This document shows, piece by piece, positions 16,961 to 26,441 of a DNA stretch of 64,000 bases (within the stretch, counting starts at the first letter, position 1; each line of letters opens with the position of its first letter). The translations under genes and the position numbers were made by a program. Source of the DNA: Bradyrhizobium retamae (GTDB lineage Bacteria > Pseudomonadota > Alphaproteobacteria > Rhizobiales > Xanthobacteraceae). The notes under the pieces were generated by a model. It was not told the origin of the DNA. It saw only the letters and a list, made by a program, of their open reading frames with translations, and searched no databases. The stretch lies in NCBI RefSeq assembly GCF_001440415.1, contig NZ_LLYA01000166.1, forward strand, positions 1 to 64,000. The letters run 5' to 3'.

Positions 16961-18190
16961 TCAAGTTGAAGTCGCTGGAGCAGGTGCGGACCTTCGGTTA
17001 AGCAGAATGATCGCCAGGGCCAGAAACTGAACCACTGCAATGAGCGCGAACGGCAATTGATAATTGGCCGTCGTGTCACGCATGGCGCCAATGATTGCAG
17101 GTGCGAATGCAAATACCCCCTGGTTGATCGCGATAATAAGCGCCACTGCGGTGCCGACATCCTCGCGTTCGAACTCCTTCTGCACGATCAATGGCGGGAG
17201 TGACGTCAGATTGCCGAAGCCGAGACCGAAGAGAACGCATCCGAGCGTAAGACCCACCCATCCAGTACTGAAAATCAACCATAGGACGCCGCCAATCTGC
17301 ACGGCAAAGTTGATCGCAGCCGCGAAACGGCGGTCATGCTCACCGATCCATTTCCCAGCCAGGGTTCGGCCGATGATGGCACATATCGTAGCCAGGCTGA
17401 CAAGAAACCCCGCGTAGCTAATCCCAAGGTCCGGCGTCAGACGAGCTACCAGGTGAGCGAGCAGGCCGATCTGTGCGAACAGGCCAAGCGAGAAGGCGGC
17501 CGAAATCGTGATGAAGCGTGAGGTTCGAATGATCTCGGTGCGTGTCCGTCGTGGCCTTTGGCTCGGTGCTGCCCTATGCGATGCATCGCCGTCTGGAGCC
17601 AGGCCCATTTGGCCAGGCGATTTAGCCAGGAATCTGACGCAGAGATATGCAACCGTGGCCACCATGCAGCCTCCGACGAGGAGCGCCGCTGATGGGAATC
17701 CGATCGATCGTATCAGGTAGACCCATATCGGCACGAACAGCACGCCGCCGACGCTGGCGCCATTGAATGCCAGGGCGATCGCCATCGGCCGGTCGCGATC
17801 GAACCATTTTGCCACGATGGCGTTCAGCGCTGCTCCGCTCGTCATGGCCCAACCAGCCCCGCTCGGCAAAGTCGCGGCGAACAACTGCCACGGCTCGCGT
17901 GCGCCGGACCAAAAAATCAGGCCCGTCGCCATTGCGACCGCCCCAATGAACGTCGTTGTGGCGATCCCCAGTCGGCGATGAATCTCCGGCAGATAGGCTA
18001 TGATGATTGCGCTGACCAAGAAGTGGGCCGTGATAGCCATTGAAATCTTCGAGATCGCCCAACCTCGCGATTCGTGCAGCGATTGAAGAAATACCGAAGG
18101 GCCGTAGAACCCGATGCCCCAGGCGAACACGGCGATCGCAAACGCCGACCAGGCAACCGACCATCCAAAGAAGCGGCTCGCCGCGACCAT
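16961..18190 (-). CDS. major facilitator superfamily transporter
   Basis: 409 residues with about 12 hydrophobic segments. The central loop (around 200-220, QRPRRTRTEIIRTSR) separates two six-helix halves. GKWIGEHDRRFAA resembles the MFS A-like loop motif. Its layout recalls monocarboxylate/oxalate-formate antiporter types, but the substrate cannot be told. Start ATG 18190 has GGGAG upstream. Together with the Ada-like gene it lies between tgt and a relic of a tgt 3' end, suggesting acquisition. Confidence 0.8.
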   Translation of the reverse strand: MVAASRFFGWSVAWSAFAIAVFAWGIGFYGPSVFLQSLHESRGWAISKISMAITAHFLVSAIIIAYLPEIHRRLGIATTTFIGAVAMATGLIFWSGAREPWQLFAATLPSGAGWAMTSGAALNAIVAKWFDRDRPMAIALAFNGASVGGVLFVPIWVYLIRSIGFPSAALLVGGCMVATVAYLCVRFLAKSPGQMGLAPDGDASHRAAPSQRPRRTRTEIIRTSRFITISAAFSLGLFAQIGLLAHLVARLTPDLGISYAGFLVSLATICAIIGRTLAGKWIGEHDRRFAAAINFAVQIGGVLWLIFSTGWVGLTLGCVLFGLGFGNLTSLPPLIVQKEFEREDVGTAVALIIAINQGVFAFAPAIIGAMRDTTANYQLPFALIAVVQFLALAIILLNRRSAPAPATST

Positions 18191-18245
18191 TGTCTCCGTT
18201 CTCCCAAAACATAAGATGAGCACGACGTAGCATCAGGAGCGCGGA

Positions 18246-18860
18246 ATGGCTCGCCGCAAACGGACTCCGTCGTCGACAAGGACGGAGCTTGGCAATCTGG
18301 ACATCGCAGCCTGCGAGCGGGCTCGCGTCAGCCGTGATCGACGGTTCGACGGTCGGTTCTTCTCAGGTGTCAGGACAACGCGCATTTACTGCCGTCCGGT
18401 CTGTCCGGTTCGCCCCGCGAAGGCGGAGAACGTGTCCTATTATCCGTCTGCAGCGGCGGCGGAGCGCGCCGGATTTCGGCCGTGCCTGCGGTGCCGGCCG
18501 GAGACGGCGCCATTCTCTCCAGCCTGGAAGGGCTCATTGGCGACGGTCGAACGCGCGATGCGACTGATCGCCAGGGGCGCACTCGATCGGGCGACTGTTG
18601 AAGCGCTCGCGGCCCGTCTTGGCGTCGGGGCGCGGCATCTATCTCGATTGTTCGACAAGCATGTCGGCGCGAGCCCCGGTCAGGTTGCCAAGACGGCACG
18701 GGTACAGCGGGCGAAGCGACTTTTAGATGATACTGAACTGCCGATGACCGAGATTGCGTCGCTGGCTGGCTTTCGCAGCCTGCGCCGCTTTAATGCGGTC
18801 TTTGCGGAGGTCTACAAGCGTCCTCCGAGCGACATTCGGCGGAGGCTGCGGAACGTCTAG
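18246..18860 (+). CDS. Ada-type methyl-phosphotriester receptor with AraC HTH
   Basis: 204 residues. Residues 28-86 form the Ada N-terminal zinc domain with Cys49, Cys53, Cys80 and Cys83 (TTRIYCRPVCPVR, FRPCLRCRPE); Cys49 corresponds to the methyl acceptor of E. coli Ada. Residues 100-200 are an AraC-type double HTH. The O6-methylguanine transferase and AlkA glycosylase domains found in longer relatives are absent. This would be a methylation-sensing activator only. AGGAG lies 7 nt before the start. Divergent from the MFS gene across 55 bp. Confidence 0.85.
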   Translation: MARRKRTPSSTRTELGNLDIAACERARVSRDRRFDGRFFSGVRTTRIYCRPVCPVRPAKAENVSYYPSAAAAERAGFRPCLRCRPETAPFSPAWKGSLATVERAMRLIARGALDRATVEALAARLGVGARHLSRLFDKHVGASPGQVAKTARVQRAKRLLDDTELPMTEIASLAGFRSLRRFNAVFAEVYKRPPSDIRRRLRNV

Positions 18861-18920
18861 AAATTTCAGGACCTATACCGCATGGTCGCATTTCGCACCG
18901 AACCGATCGGCAAGGGTAGC

Positions 18921-18986
18921 TTCGAGGCGTCCAAAAGCAAACGCGCGCCGGATGGGCGCGCGGTGACATTGCTCCGAGATAGGCTG
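18921..18986 (+). pseudogene. relic of a tgt 3' end
   Basis: From TTCGAGGCGTCC to AGATAGG this stretch matches the last roughly 65 bp of tgt (16868-16930) at about 80% identity, including the shared run AGCAAACGCGCGCCGGATGG. A missing base breaks the frame. It marks the original or a second 3' end of tgt on the far side of the MFS-Ada pair. Confidence 0.65.
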
Positions 18987-19049
18987 TTTTAGTTTGACGC
19001 GTTTTCTTTACGCGAACCGGACGCCACTTCGCTTGAAAACGCTATGGCC

Positions 19050-19265
19050 TCAATTACAGGCGAACCTCTTGACCGAATGCTTGGTCACGAAGCCATAACC
19101 GCAGGTGTCACAGGTCCAGAGATAGCTGATCACGTTGTCCTGCAGGTAGGCGGAGGCTTCCGCTGCTACCATCGTGTCGGCACACACGGGGCAAGTCGGC
19201 AAATCGCAGCCGCGCGGATCGGGCCTAGACGCTAGGGTCGACAGGATTTCAGCAATAGCTGGCAT
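19050..19265 (-). CDS. small zinc-ribbon-like protein
   Basis: 71 residues with two CxxC knuckles, TCPVCADTM and WTCDTCGYGF, spaced 27 residues apart, most likely a single zinc ribbon. No signal or membrane segment. The start at 19265 is favoured by GGAGG 5 nt upstream, in preference to an ATG four codons earlier. Function unknown. Confidence 0.65.
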   Translation of the reverse strand: MPAIAEILSTLASRPDPRGCDLPTCPVCADTMVAAEASAYLQDNVISYLWTCDTCGYGFVTKHSVKRFACN

Positions 19266-19498
19266 CGTGACCTCCATGCGATCTGAACCTCAGGCCCAGC
19301 TCACAACGAAAGTATAAGCAGAAATCTTTGACGATGTCGCAACACAAATGCGTTGATTTCGCGATATTTAGCGAAGTTCTTGTTTTGCAATGCAGCGAAC
19401 TCTTCGTTCCGGCAATTCCGGCTTGCGCATCGATGTGGCCGCCTCCTAAGTAGGGAGAGCGCCTTTTCCCCGCACATGATCGCTTTGGGAGTGTCGAG

Positions 19499-20476
<978 letters not shown>

Positions 20477-20478
20477 CG

Positions 20479-20718
20479 ATGGCGGACCAGCCGCGGCGAC
20501 CGAGAACCCTAAACGATGCACGTACCGAGGCCGAGGCGGCGTTCAAGCGCACCACCACCAAGGTGGCGGAAGCGCCGGCCAAACAAGCCGCCGTTCCCGG
20601 CGTGCGCGAGCAGGTCACGCTGCGCATCGATCAGGATGTGCTGGAATGGTTTCAGGAGGGTGGTCCGGGTTGGCAGGATCGCATCAACGAGGCGCTGCGA
20701 AAGGCTGCAGGCAAATAG
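20479..20718 (+). CDS. BrnA-antitoxin-like protein, no toxin partner
   Basis: 79 residues. The C-terminal EQVTLRIDQDVLEWFQEGGP and WQDRINEALRKAAGK match the ribbon-helix-helix end of BrnA-type antitoxins. The first 45 residues are basic and likely flexible. BrnA normally follows the toxin brnT; here it follows cysK by 2 bp and no BrnT-like gene is near, so it may be an adopted regulator rather than an antitoxin. Confidence 0.7.
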   Translation: MADQPRRPRTLNDARTEAEAAFKRTTTKVAEAPAKQAAVPGVREQVTLRIDQDVLEWFQEGGPGWQDRINEALRKAAGK

Positions 20719-20756
20719 AACGCTCTTAGGCTTGTTGATTTGCGACCTGCAAAATG

Positions 20757-20787
20757 AAAAAGGCCCGGGATGATCCCGGGCCTTTTT
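20757..20787. terminator. strong bidirectional terminator
   Basis: AAAAAGGCCCGGG-ATGAT-CCCGGGCCTTTTT: an 8-bp GC stem flanked by A and T runs. It serves the cysK operon on the plus strand and the convergent caspase-like gene on the minus strand. Confidence 0.9.
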
Positions 20788-20807
20788 GGCAGATGGGTCG
20801 TTCGCCG

Positions 20808-22235
20808 TTAGCGCAGCATGCCGCCGACGACACCGCCGATGAAGCGTCCGGCACCGGCCGGATCCGGGCCGGGGTTGCTGTATTGGCGTTGCGGCGGGGG
20901 CTGCTGCGGCTGCGGTTGAGGCTGCGCCTGAACGGTGCTGGGGGCGCGGCGCTTGGGAGCGGGACGCTCCTCATCGGAACTCGCAGTCGGTGCGGCCGCC
21001 ACGATCTCCGTCAGCAGCGCCTTGTGCTGTAGCTTGTTGAGGTAGCCGCTCTTCGGATAGCCGCGCGCCGCCTGCCAGCGCGTAATCACAGTGCGGGTCG
21101 GGGCGTCGAACTGGCCGGTGACCTTGGTATCGAAACCGAGCCCGTTCAGGCGGCGCTGCACGTCGCGGCGCTGGCCTTTATCGAGGCCGATCTGGTCCTC
21201 GGTGGTCTGGTTTGCTTCTTCCTTGAAGGTCGCGGGATCGATGCCCGTGCTCAGGTTGCGGGTTGCATCCTTTGCACCGCTCTCGATCGACGCAATCCGC
21301 GACAGTGCCAGCGACCGGAACTGACCATTGGGATAGCTGGTCAGATAGGCGTTGAACTCTTCCGGCTTGTTGGAATCCTTGATCGAGCGCCAGAACTCCA
21401 GTTCGACGTCGGAACCCGGCTTTGCACCCGACGCAGGCGCTGCAGCCGCCACGGCGCCGGGGGCGGGCGCGCCGTTCAGGTAGACCGCGCCGATCAGGTT
21501 GGTGTGACCCCAGGGGAGCTGACCCTTGTGGGTCTCTTCGTTGACCTGGGCACGAACCTTGGTCATTGCCTGCTGGATCTCGACGCCGGGTTGGGTGAGG
21601 TTGGCGAGCAGGGCGCGCGTGAACGGGCTGTTGCCGCCTTCCTGGCCGTCGAGCGCGGTCTGGCCCGGGCCGGTCGCAAACGCGATCAGCGTGCCTTCGC
21701 CGGACTTCATTTCGGCAAGACCAGTCTGCACGTTGACGCTGCGGGTGGCGGAGTTCGACTTGATCTTGGCTGCGAACGGGTTGTCTCGGCAGGCGTCGAG
21801 GAACACGAGCTTGACCTTGGCATCGCCCATGGTCTGCTCAAGGGTGAGGTCGATATTGATCGCGGCGCCAAGCTTGACGTCCATTTCGGATTTGATGTCG
21901 GCGTCGATCGGCAACAGATAGTTGGTGCCGGAGATGGCAATGCCATGGCCGGCATAGAAGAACAGCGCGACGTCGGCACCTTGCGCCTTCTTGCCGAAGT
22001 CGAGCAGACGCTCGGTCATCTTGTCGCGCGTAAGGTTGGACCCCTCGACCACCTCGAATCCGACATTGCGCAGCGCGGCGGCCATCGCCTTTGCGTCAAC
22101 GGAGGGATTTGGAAGCGGAGCAACGTTCTTGTAGGTGCCGTTGCCGACGACGAAAGCGACGCGCTTTTCGGCTTGAGCGGTTCCGGCCGCAAAGACCGCG
22201 CATATGACGGACAAAATGAGCGTTGGGTAACGCAT
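20808..22235 (-). CDS. secreted caspase-like protein with peptidoglycan-binding domain
   Basis: 475 residues. Signal peptide to about residue 22 (TAQAEKR). Caspase/metacaspase p20 fold at residues 25-245 with the catalytic pair His97 (FFYAGHGIA) and Cys149 (FLDACRDNP). A linker follows, then a PGB_1-like repeat near 355-400 (RDVQRRLNGLGF, APTRTVITRWQAARGYP), and a Pro/Gln-rich tail ending in FIGGVVGGMLR. The signal suggests a periplasmic cysteine peptidase bound to the cell wall; the substrate is unknown. Single gene ending at the shared terminator. Confidence 0.85.
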   Translation of the reverse strand: MRYPTLILSVICAVFAAGTAQAEKRVAFVVGNGTYKNVAPLPNPSVDAKAMAAALRNVGFEVVEGSNLTRDKMTERLLDFGKKAQGADVALFFYAGHGIAISGTNYLLPIDADIKSEMDVKLGAAINIDLTLEQTMGDAKVKLVFLDACRDNPFAAKIKSNSATRSVNVQTGLAEMKSGEGTLIAFATGPGQTALDGQEGGNSPFTRALLANLTQPGVEIQQAMTKVRAQVNEETHKGQLPWGHTNLIGAVYLNGAPAPGAVAAAAPASGAKPGSDVELEFWRSIKDSNKPEEFNAYLTSYPNGQFRSLALSRIASIESGAKDATRNLSTGIDPATFKEEANQTTEDQIGLDKGQRRDVQRRLNGLGFDTKVTGQFDAPTRTVITRWQAARGYPKSGYLNKLQHKALLTEIVAAAPTASSDEERPAPKRRAPSTVQAQPQPQPQQPPPQRQYSNPGPDPAGAGRFIGGVVGGMLR

Positions 22236-22409
22236 TTGAAATCCCCCTGCAGAATCAACAAAGGCTTTGGCTGTAACGCTGGCTGGACATTACAAATATC
22301 GCCCGCTTCGCACCACAAAAAAGCAGCCGAACGGCCAAATCCGGAGCCATCCGTTACCGTCACGACACGCGCCGTAGCGTGATCTAGATCACAGCCCGGG
22401 AAATAAACT

Positions 22410-23285
22410 TCAGCCTTGCACGCGCGCAGCCGAAGGATTCGGTTTCAGGTTCAAAAGATTGCCGGTGAGGATCAGCGCCGCGCCGAACACGGTGAATGCA
22501 TCCAGCCGTTCCGAATAGATCAGCCAGCCCGCGGCGGCGCTCAACGGAACCCGCAGAAAATCCATCGGGATCACCACGGTAGCATCCGCGTGCAGCATCG
22601 CGCGCGCCATGCAGTAGTGGGAGAACGTACCGCAAAACGCGATCACCACCACCCAGCCCCAGAGATGGACTGGCGGCCAGGTCCAGACGTAGAGCGCGGG
22701 GAAGAAACCGGCCGCCGACTGTATCACCAGCATCCAGAACAGGATCGAGAGCGTCTGCTCGGTCCGGGTGAGCGACTTCACCATCGCCACCGAAACGCCG
22801 AACCCGACCGCGGCTGCCAGCGCGATCAACTGCCCCGGATTGATCTCGCTGGCAGCGGGGCGAACGATGACCACGACTCCGACGATTCCGAGCACGATCG
22901 CAGCGATTTTCCAGGGTGTCATGCGCTCGCCCAGAAACGTAGCGGCCAGGATCGCGGTCCAGATCGGCATGGTGAATTCGATCGCCACCACCTGACCGAT
23001 CGGGATCAGCGTGAGCGCAAAGAACCAGCCGAGCTGCGCGCCGTAGTGAATGAGGTTGCGCGCAACGTGCTGCGGCAGCCGCGCCGTCTTCATCATGGCA
23101 AATCCGCCCTTGGCGCGGATCAGCGGGTACAGCATCAGAAAGCCGAGGATCGAACGCATCTCCATGAGCTGGAACACGTTGATCTCGCGCGCCGCCTCGC
23201 GTCCGGCAATCGCGATGATCAGCATCAGGGTCAGCCAGCCGGCCATCCACAGCGCGGCCAGGGTTTTGGATTGTGTGCGGTCCAT
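22410..23285 (-). CDS. EamA/DMT family transporter
   Basis: 291 residues and about 10 membrane helices arranged as two EamA repeats (for example WTAILAATFLGERMTPWKIA and VPLSAAAGWLIYSERLDAFT, the two conserved loop-E motifs). Probably exports or imports a small metabolite; substrate unknown. Start MDRTQSKTLAAL chosen because the frame upstream is unlike a transporter N-terminus. Divergent from the RidA gene. Confidence 0.85.
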   Translation of the reverse strand: MDRTQSKTLAALWMAGWLTLMLIIAIAGREAAREINVFQLMEMRSILGFLMLYPLIRAKGGFAMMKTARLPQHVARNLIHYGAQLGWFFALTLIPIGQVVAIEFTMPIWTAILAATFLGERMTPWKIAAIVLGIVGVVVIVRPAASEINPGQLIALAAAVGFGVSVAMVKSLTRTEQTLSILFWMLVIQSAAGFFPALYVWTWPPVHLWGWVVVIAFCGTFSHYCMARAMLHADATVVIPMDFLRVPLSAAAGWLIYSERLDAFTVFGAALILTGNLLNLKPNPSAARVQG

Positions 23286-23444
23286 TCGCCGGGAGATCGG
23301 TTGAGGGCAGGCCGGTATCGGCGAGCGGGCCACAATTTGCAACGGGCAAATGCGCGGGGGCAGCGATGCACGGCTTCGCAATTTCGCTGTGGGAGCGGCT
23401 CCCGGTTCAGTGCTAAGAGCGGCGGTTTCAAGGAGGACTTACGC

Positions 23445-23843
23445 ATGCGTATCTTGCAACCGGCCGGATGGTCGAAACCCCGCGGCTTCTCGCATGGTGT
23501 CGAGGTCGACGCTTCAGGCAAATGGATCGTGCTGGCCGGCCAGACCGGAGGCGACGAGAAGGGCGACTATGCTCCCGACATGGCCGCGCAGGTCGGCACG
23601 GCGCTGAAGCGTATCGTCAAGCTGCTTGGCGAGGCAGGCGCCGGCCCTGAGCACATCGTGCGCCTGACCTGGTACCTGACCAGCCGCAGCGAATACGAGG
23701 CCGCAGGCCCCGGCATCGGTGCGGCCTGGAAGGAAACGCTCGGGCGCAATTTCCCGCCGTCGACGCTGCTCTACATCGACGGGTTGGTCGACGTCAGGGC
23801 CAAGGTCGAAATCGAAGTCACCGCCTTCGTGCCCAAGGCGTAA
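23445..23843 (+). CDS. RidA family protein
   Basis: 132 residues of the RidA/YjgF/Rid superfamily, trimeric enzymes or ligand binders, of which RidA itself hydrolyses reactive enamines. Typical IVLAGQTGGD early and VRLTWYLTSRSEY in the middle. The invariant catalytic Arg of true RidA near residue 105 is not evident, so it may be another subfamily. AGGAGG lies 9 nt before the ATG. The much longer open frame covering this gene and antisense to the EamA gene is a shadow. Confidence 0.85.
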   Translation: MRILQPAGWSKPRGFSHGVEVDASGKWIVLAGQTGGDEKGDYAPDMAAQVGTALKRIVKLLGEAGAGPEHIVRLTWYLTSRSEYEAAGPGIGAAWKETLGRNFPPSTLLYIDGLVDVRAKVEIEVTAFVPKA

Positions 23844-23921
23844 CCGGACATCACAACAGCCGCACGGGCGCTATCCGTTTCATCGGGCGCGCCGGCAAAG
23901 ACAAAGGGATACCGTGAGCCA

Positions 23922-24125
23922 ATGACCACTACTCGATCGACCTCTGCAGACTTCGTGACCGCCTTCGCAACCGGCTGGCCCGAGCACCAGCCCGACATCA
24001 TGGTGCTGTCGCTGACCACGCACCGCGGCGTGCTGGATTTTGCGTTCAACAAGGAGCAGGCCCTGCTGATCGCCAAGACGATCAAGGAGACCGCGGCGAA
24101 GCTCGAGAAGCCGAAGACGAGTTAG
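23922..24125 (+). CDS. conserved small hypothetical protein
   Basis: 67 residues, no signal or membrane segment; alternating helix and strand pattern (DIMVLSLTTHRGVLDFAFNK then a Lys-rich helix). It follows the RidA gene by 78 bp on the same strand and may be co-transcribed. Function not recognised. Confidence 0.6.
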   Translation: MTTTRSTSADFVTAFATGWPEHQPDIMVLSLTTHRGVLDFAFNKEQALLIAKTIKETAAKLEKPKTS

Positions 24126-24214
24126 GAGCGATCGCCAACTCCGTGCTGTCGTCGTCGGGCGCGCATTCGCGCGACCCGTTGGCGGGCGATGATTGGTGGC
24201 GGGGCGGGATTAAT

Positions 24215-24787
24215 CTACTTCGACAGCGAGATATTGGCAGCGCGGAACACGCTGTCGGCCCTCAGGGCGATCTGCTGCTTGTTGCCGGTGGTCTTCAGCG
24301 AGATGTTGGCGGCGAAACCGGCCGCCTGGGCGATCACCTGGAAACTGCCGCCAGCCCCGCGGCCCTGAATGGTGCCGCCGATGTTCCGGCTGGTTTCGCT
24401 CCAGGTGCCACTGACTTCGCCTCCGGCTGAGACCACCGCCGCTTGCAGGTTGAACCTGTAGGCGTCGCTGGCGCAGGTGAGGGCCATTTCCATGCTGGCC
24501 CCGATCACCTTGTAGGTGGAGCGGCAGCGGATCCGTTCGCTCGAACCGTCATCCAGCGTCACCGTGCCGGGACCGGACCATGTGCCGGCCATGCCGGCGA
24601 ACGTACTCGACTGAGCGTAGCTCGTGGTGGCGGTGGCCAAGGCCGTCATTAAAAAGGCCGTCATAAAAAAAGCGACGGCTGCGAATGTCAGCCGCCGCGC
24701 TTTGGCAGAAGATTCAAATGTCTGGCTTGCCTTACTGACGGGACGCTTCCCATCGACCGCTACACGCGACACCAGCTGAAGCCCCAT
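24215..24787 (-). CDS. secreted glycine-rich hypothetical protein
   Basis: About 190 residues from the chosen start. An N-terminal basic stretch (SSAKARR) precedes a hydrophobic segment ending ATTSYAQ, which looks like a signal peptide. The mature part is beta-rich (FAGMAGTWSGPGTVTLDDGS) and resembles a family of rhizobial exported proteins. The start is uncertain: 24787 overlaps the upstream gene by 56 bp but has GGGGA upstream; 24664 is the next ATG. Likely co-transcribed with the gene at 24732, which has a similar composition. Confidence 0.6.
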   Translation of the reverse strand: MGLQLVSRVAVDGKRPVSKASQTFESSAKARRLTFAAVAFFMTAFLMTALATATTSYAQSSTFAGMAGTWSGPGTVTLDDGSSERIRCRSTYKVIGASMEMALTCASDAYRFNLQAAVVSAGGEVSGTWSETSRNIGGTIQGRGAGGSFQVIAQAAGFAANISLKTTGNKQQIALRADSVFRAANISLSK

Positions 24788-25085
24788 TCCATTTCCCCGA
24801 TCCGGAATTGCCACTGAGTTGACCGTTCGCATATGCACCATTGATCGAGACTCGCACAAGTCCCCCGCTACCGACGCTGCCGGAAACCGGACCGCCCGAA
24901 ATCTTGCCGCCGGTGACATTCACGGTCGAGGTAGTCTGCGCATCGCAACTGCCCGTTTTTGTGACAACCGTGACCTGCCAAAGACCGTCATAGGGGTTCT
25001 GCGCGGAGGCGGGAGCGCTGGCGAAGGTGGCGGCGGAAGCAAGCAACGAAATAAAAAGCAGGTTGCGGATGCGGTTGGCGCGCAT
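24732..25085 (-). CDS. secreted glycine-rich hypothetical protein
   Basis: 117 residues with a clear signal peptide (RNLLFISLLASAATFASAPA, cleavage at ASA). The mature domain starts NPYDGLWQVTVVTKTGSCD and has two cysteines. Its repeats of GxVSG/GxLSG give a beta-sandwich look, similar to the downstream gene. Probably periplasmic; function unknown. Confidence 0.65.
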   Translation of the reverse strand: MRANRIRNLLFISLLASAATFASAPASAQNPYDGLWQVTVVTKTGSCDAQTTSTVNVTGGKISGGPVSGSVGSGGLVRVSINGAYANGQLSGNSGSGKWNGASAGVACSGRWEASRQ

Positions 25086-25286
25086 GAATCAAATCCTTGC
25101 GATGTGTGTGATGGCACGCCTTATCTGGCCACAATGTGTCCAAACTTGGGTGCGTCGCAGCACTGAGGAATGTTCCCGCGATTTCAAACACATCAAGGTG
25201 AATCTGGTTCCGCTGGAGGAACAAAAATTCGCAGTTTCGTCGCGATTGCGGCGGATTACGGGGATCTTGTGGTATGATGGTAGAGA

Positions 25287-25886
25287 TCAATGCTTGGCGT
25301 CGGCGAGACTCGGTGCCTTGGTGGCAAATTCCTCATCCTGGGGCGTGGCCGGCAGGCTGCCGTGGGCTTTGGCGTGGTAAATGACATCGGCCAACAACTT
25401 CTGGCCAAGCGGCGCCAGCGCGCGCTCCCAGAGTTCTCGGGCGGTTTCCCCTTTTTTGACGAACACCCATTCCTGCGCGGCGATCGCGCCGGCATCCATC
25501 CGGTCGGCGAGATGGTAGATGGTACCGCCAGCGATCGGATCGCCTTCCTTGATGGTCCATTCGACTGCGGCGATGCCGCGATGCCGCGGCAGCAGCGAGG
25601 GGTGATAGCCAATGCCGCCGAGTTTGGCTGTGGCCAGCGCCTCCCTGGTAACGCGGGCATGGCTGTGTGCAGTGACGATCAGGTCGGTCGCTGGTGCGAT
25701 TTCGGAGGCGATCACGCGCTTCGGATCGGCCTGCACCACGACGTCAATCCCGGCGGCCCGCGCCGCGGCGGCAAGCCGGTCCTCGCCGTCGTGAACGACG
25801 ACGCGAACGATATCGACCCCATGTTGGCGTAGGGTATTGAATGTCGTCACGCCAAAATGGCGGGAACCGACCAGGGTAATCCGCAT
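25287..25886 (-). CDS. formyltransferase-family protein
   Basis: 199 residues matching the N-terminal catalytic domain of formyltetrahydrofolate-dependent formyltransferases: HPSLLPRHRGIAAVEW carries the catalytic His and the SLLP motif, followed by GGTIYHLADRMDAGAIAAQE. The C-terminal tRNA-binding domain of Fmt is missing, so it is probably a free-standing sugar or small-molecule formyltransferase or hydrolase. In place of the usual Asn of the active-site triad I read AHSHAR, so activity is uncertain. Confidence 0.75.
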   Translation of the reverse strand: MRITLVGSRHFGVTTFNTLRQHGVDIVRVVVHDGEDRLAAAARAAGIDVVVQADPKRVIASEIAPATDLIVTAHSHARVTREALATAKLGGIGYHPSLLPRHRGIAAVEWTIKEGDPIAGGTIYHLADRMDAGAIAAQEWVFVKKGETARELWERALAPLGQKLLADVIYHAKAHGSLPATPQDEEFATKAPSLADAKH

Positions 25887-26029
25887 GTGCTCTGTCCGTG
25901 GTTAATCAGGCCGATATGCCGATAGCACACGATGCCGGCCTGTTTCGATGCTCGCCAACAGGGGCGCGGGTTATCAACAGGCGGGCCGGAAGAGCAAAGG
26001 CGGAGCGGCAGGGGCCCAATCCTGTTCCG

Positions 26030-26278
26030 TCACCATGACAGGATTCGCAGTTCTAGCCTGGAATGGGGCGAGGCCGGTGATCGGACCGGCTCCGGCTGTT
26101 GTTCATCAGCCACCCTTTGCAGGCACGCACGCAAGTCGGCGCTGCACTGCTTCATCTGGTTGCGAAGCTCGCGCCGGGCGAAGGTGGTGAGGGCGGGATC
26201 GCCGAGCTGCTGCCATGCATCGCGCAGCCATTGCTGCAGGGCGCGGATATCGGAATCGAGCACTTCGGGCTGGTTCAT
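26030..26278 (-). CDS. small hypothetical protein
   Basis: 82 residues, predicted mostly helical (SDIRALQQWLRDAWQQLGDP, then RNQMKQCSADLRACLQ). No export signal. The overlapping plus-strand frames show no protein character. Function unknown. Confidence 0.5.
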   Translation of the reverse strand: MNQPEVLDSDIRALQQWLRDAWQQLGDPALTTFARRELRNQMKQCSADLRACLQRVADEQQPEPVRSPASPHSRLELRILSW

Positions 26279-26441
26279 GCCGCCGGAATCTCAAAACGTG
26301 ATCGCGCCTTGATTAGGACTGATTCTCCCACCCACGCCTACTCCGTAACAGGGCGGGCAGCACGAAAAACAGGCTCGCCTGGAAGCTGGGGAACGCGCGC
26401 CCTACATGTTCGTTGAGTGGGAGCCTCCTGGAGAGACCTCG

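Noticed and set aside
22416..23843. 475-codon plus-strand open frame
   Set aside because: Antisense to the EamA transporter over most of its length, rich in Arg/His/Gln as expected for a shadow; only its last 132 codons (RidA) are real.
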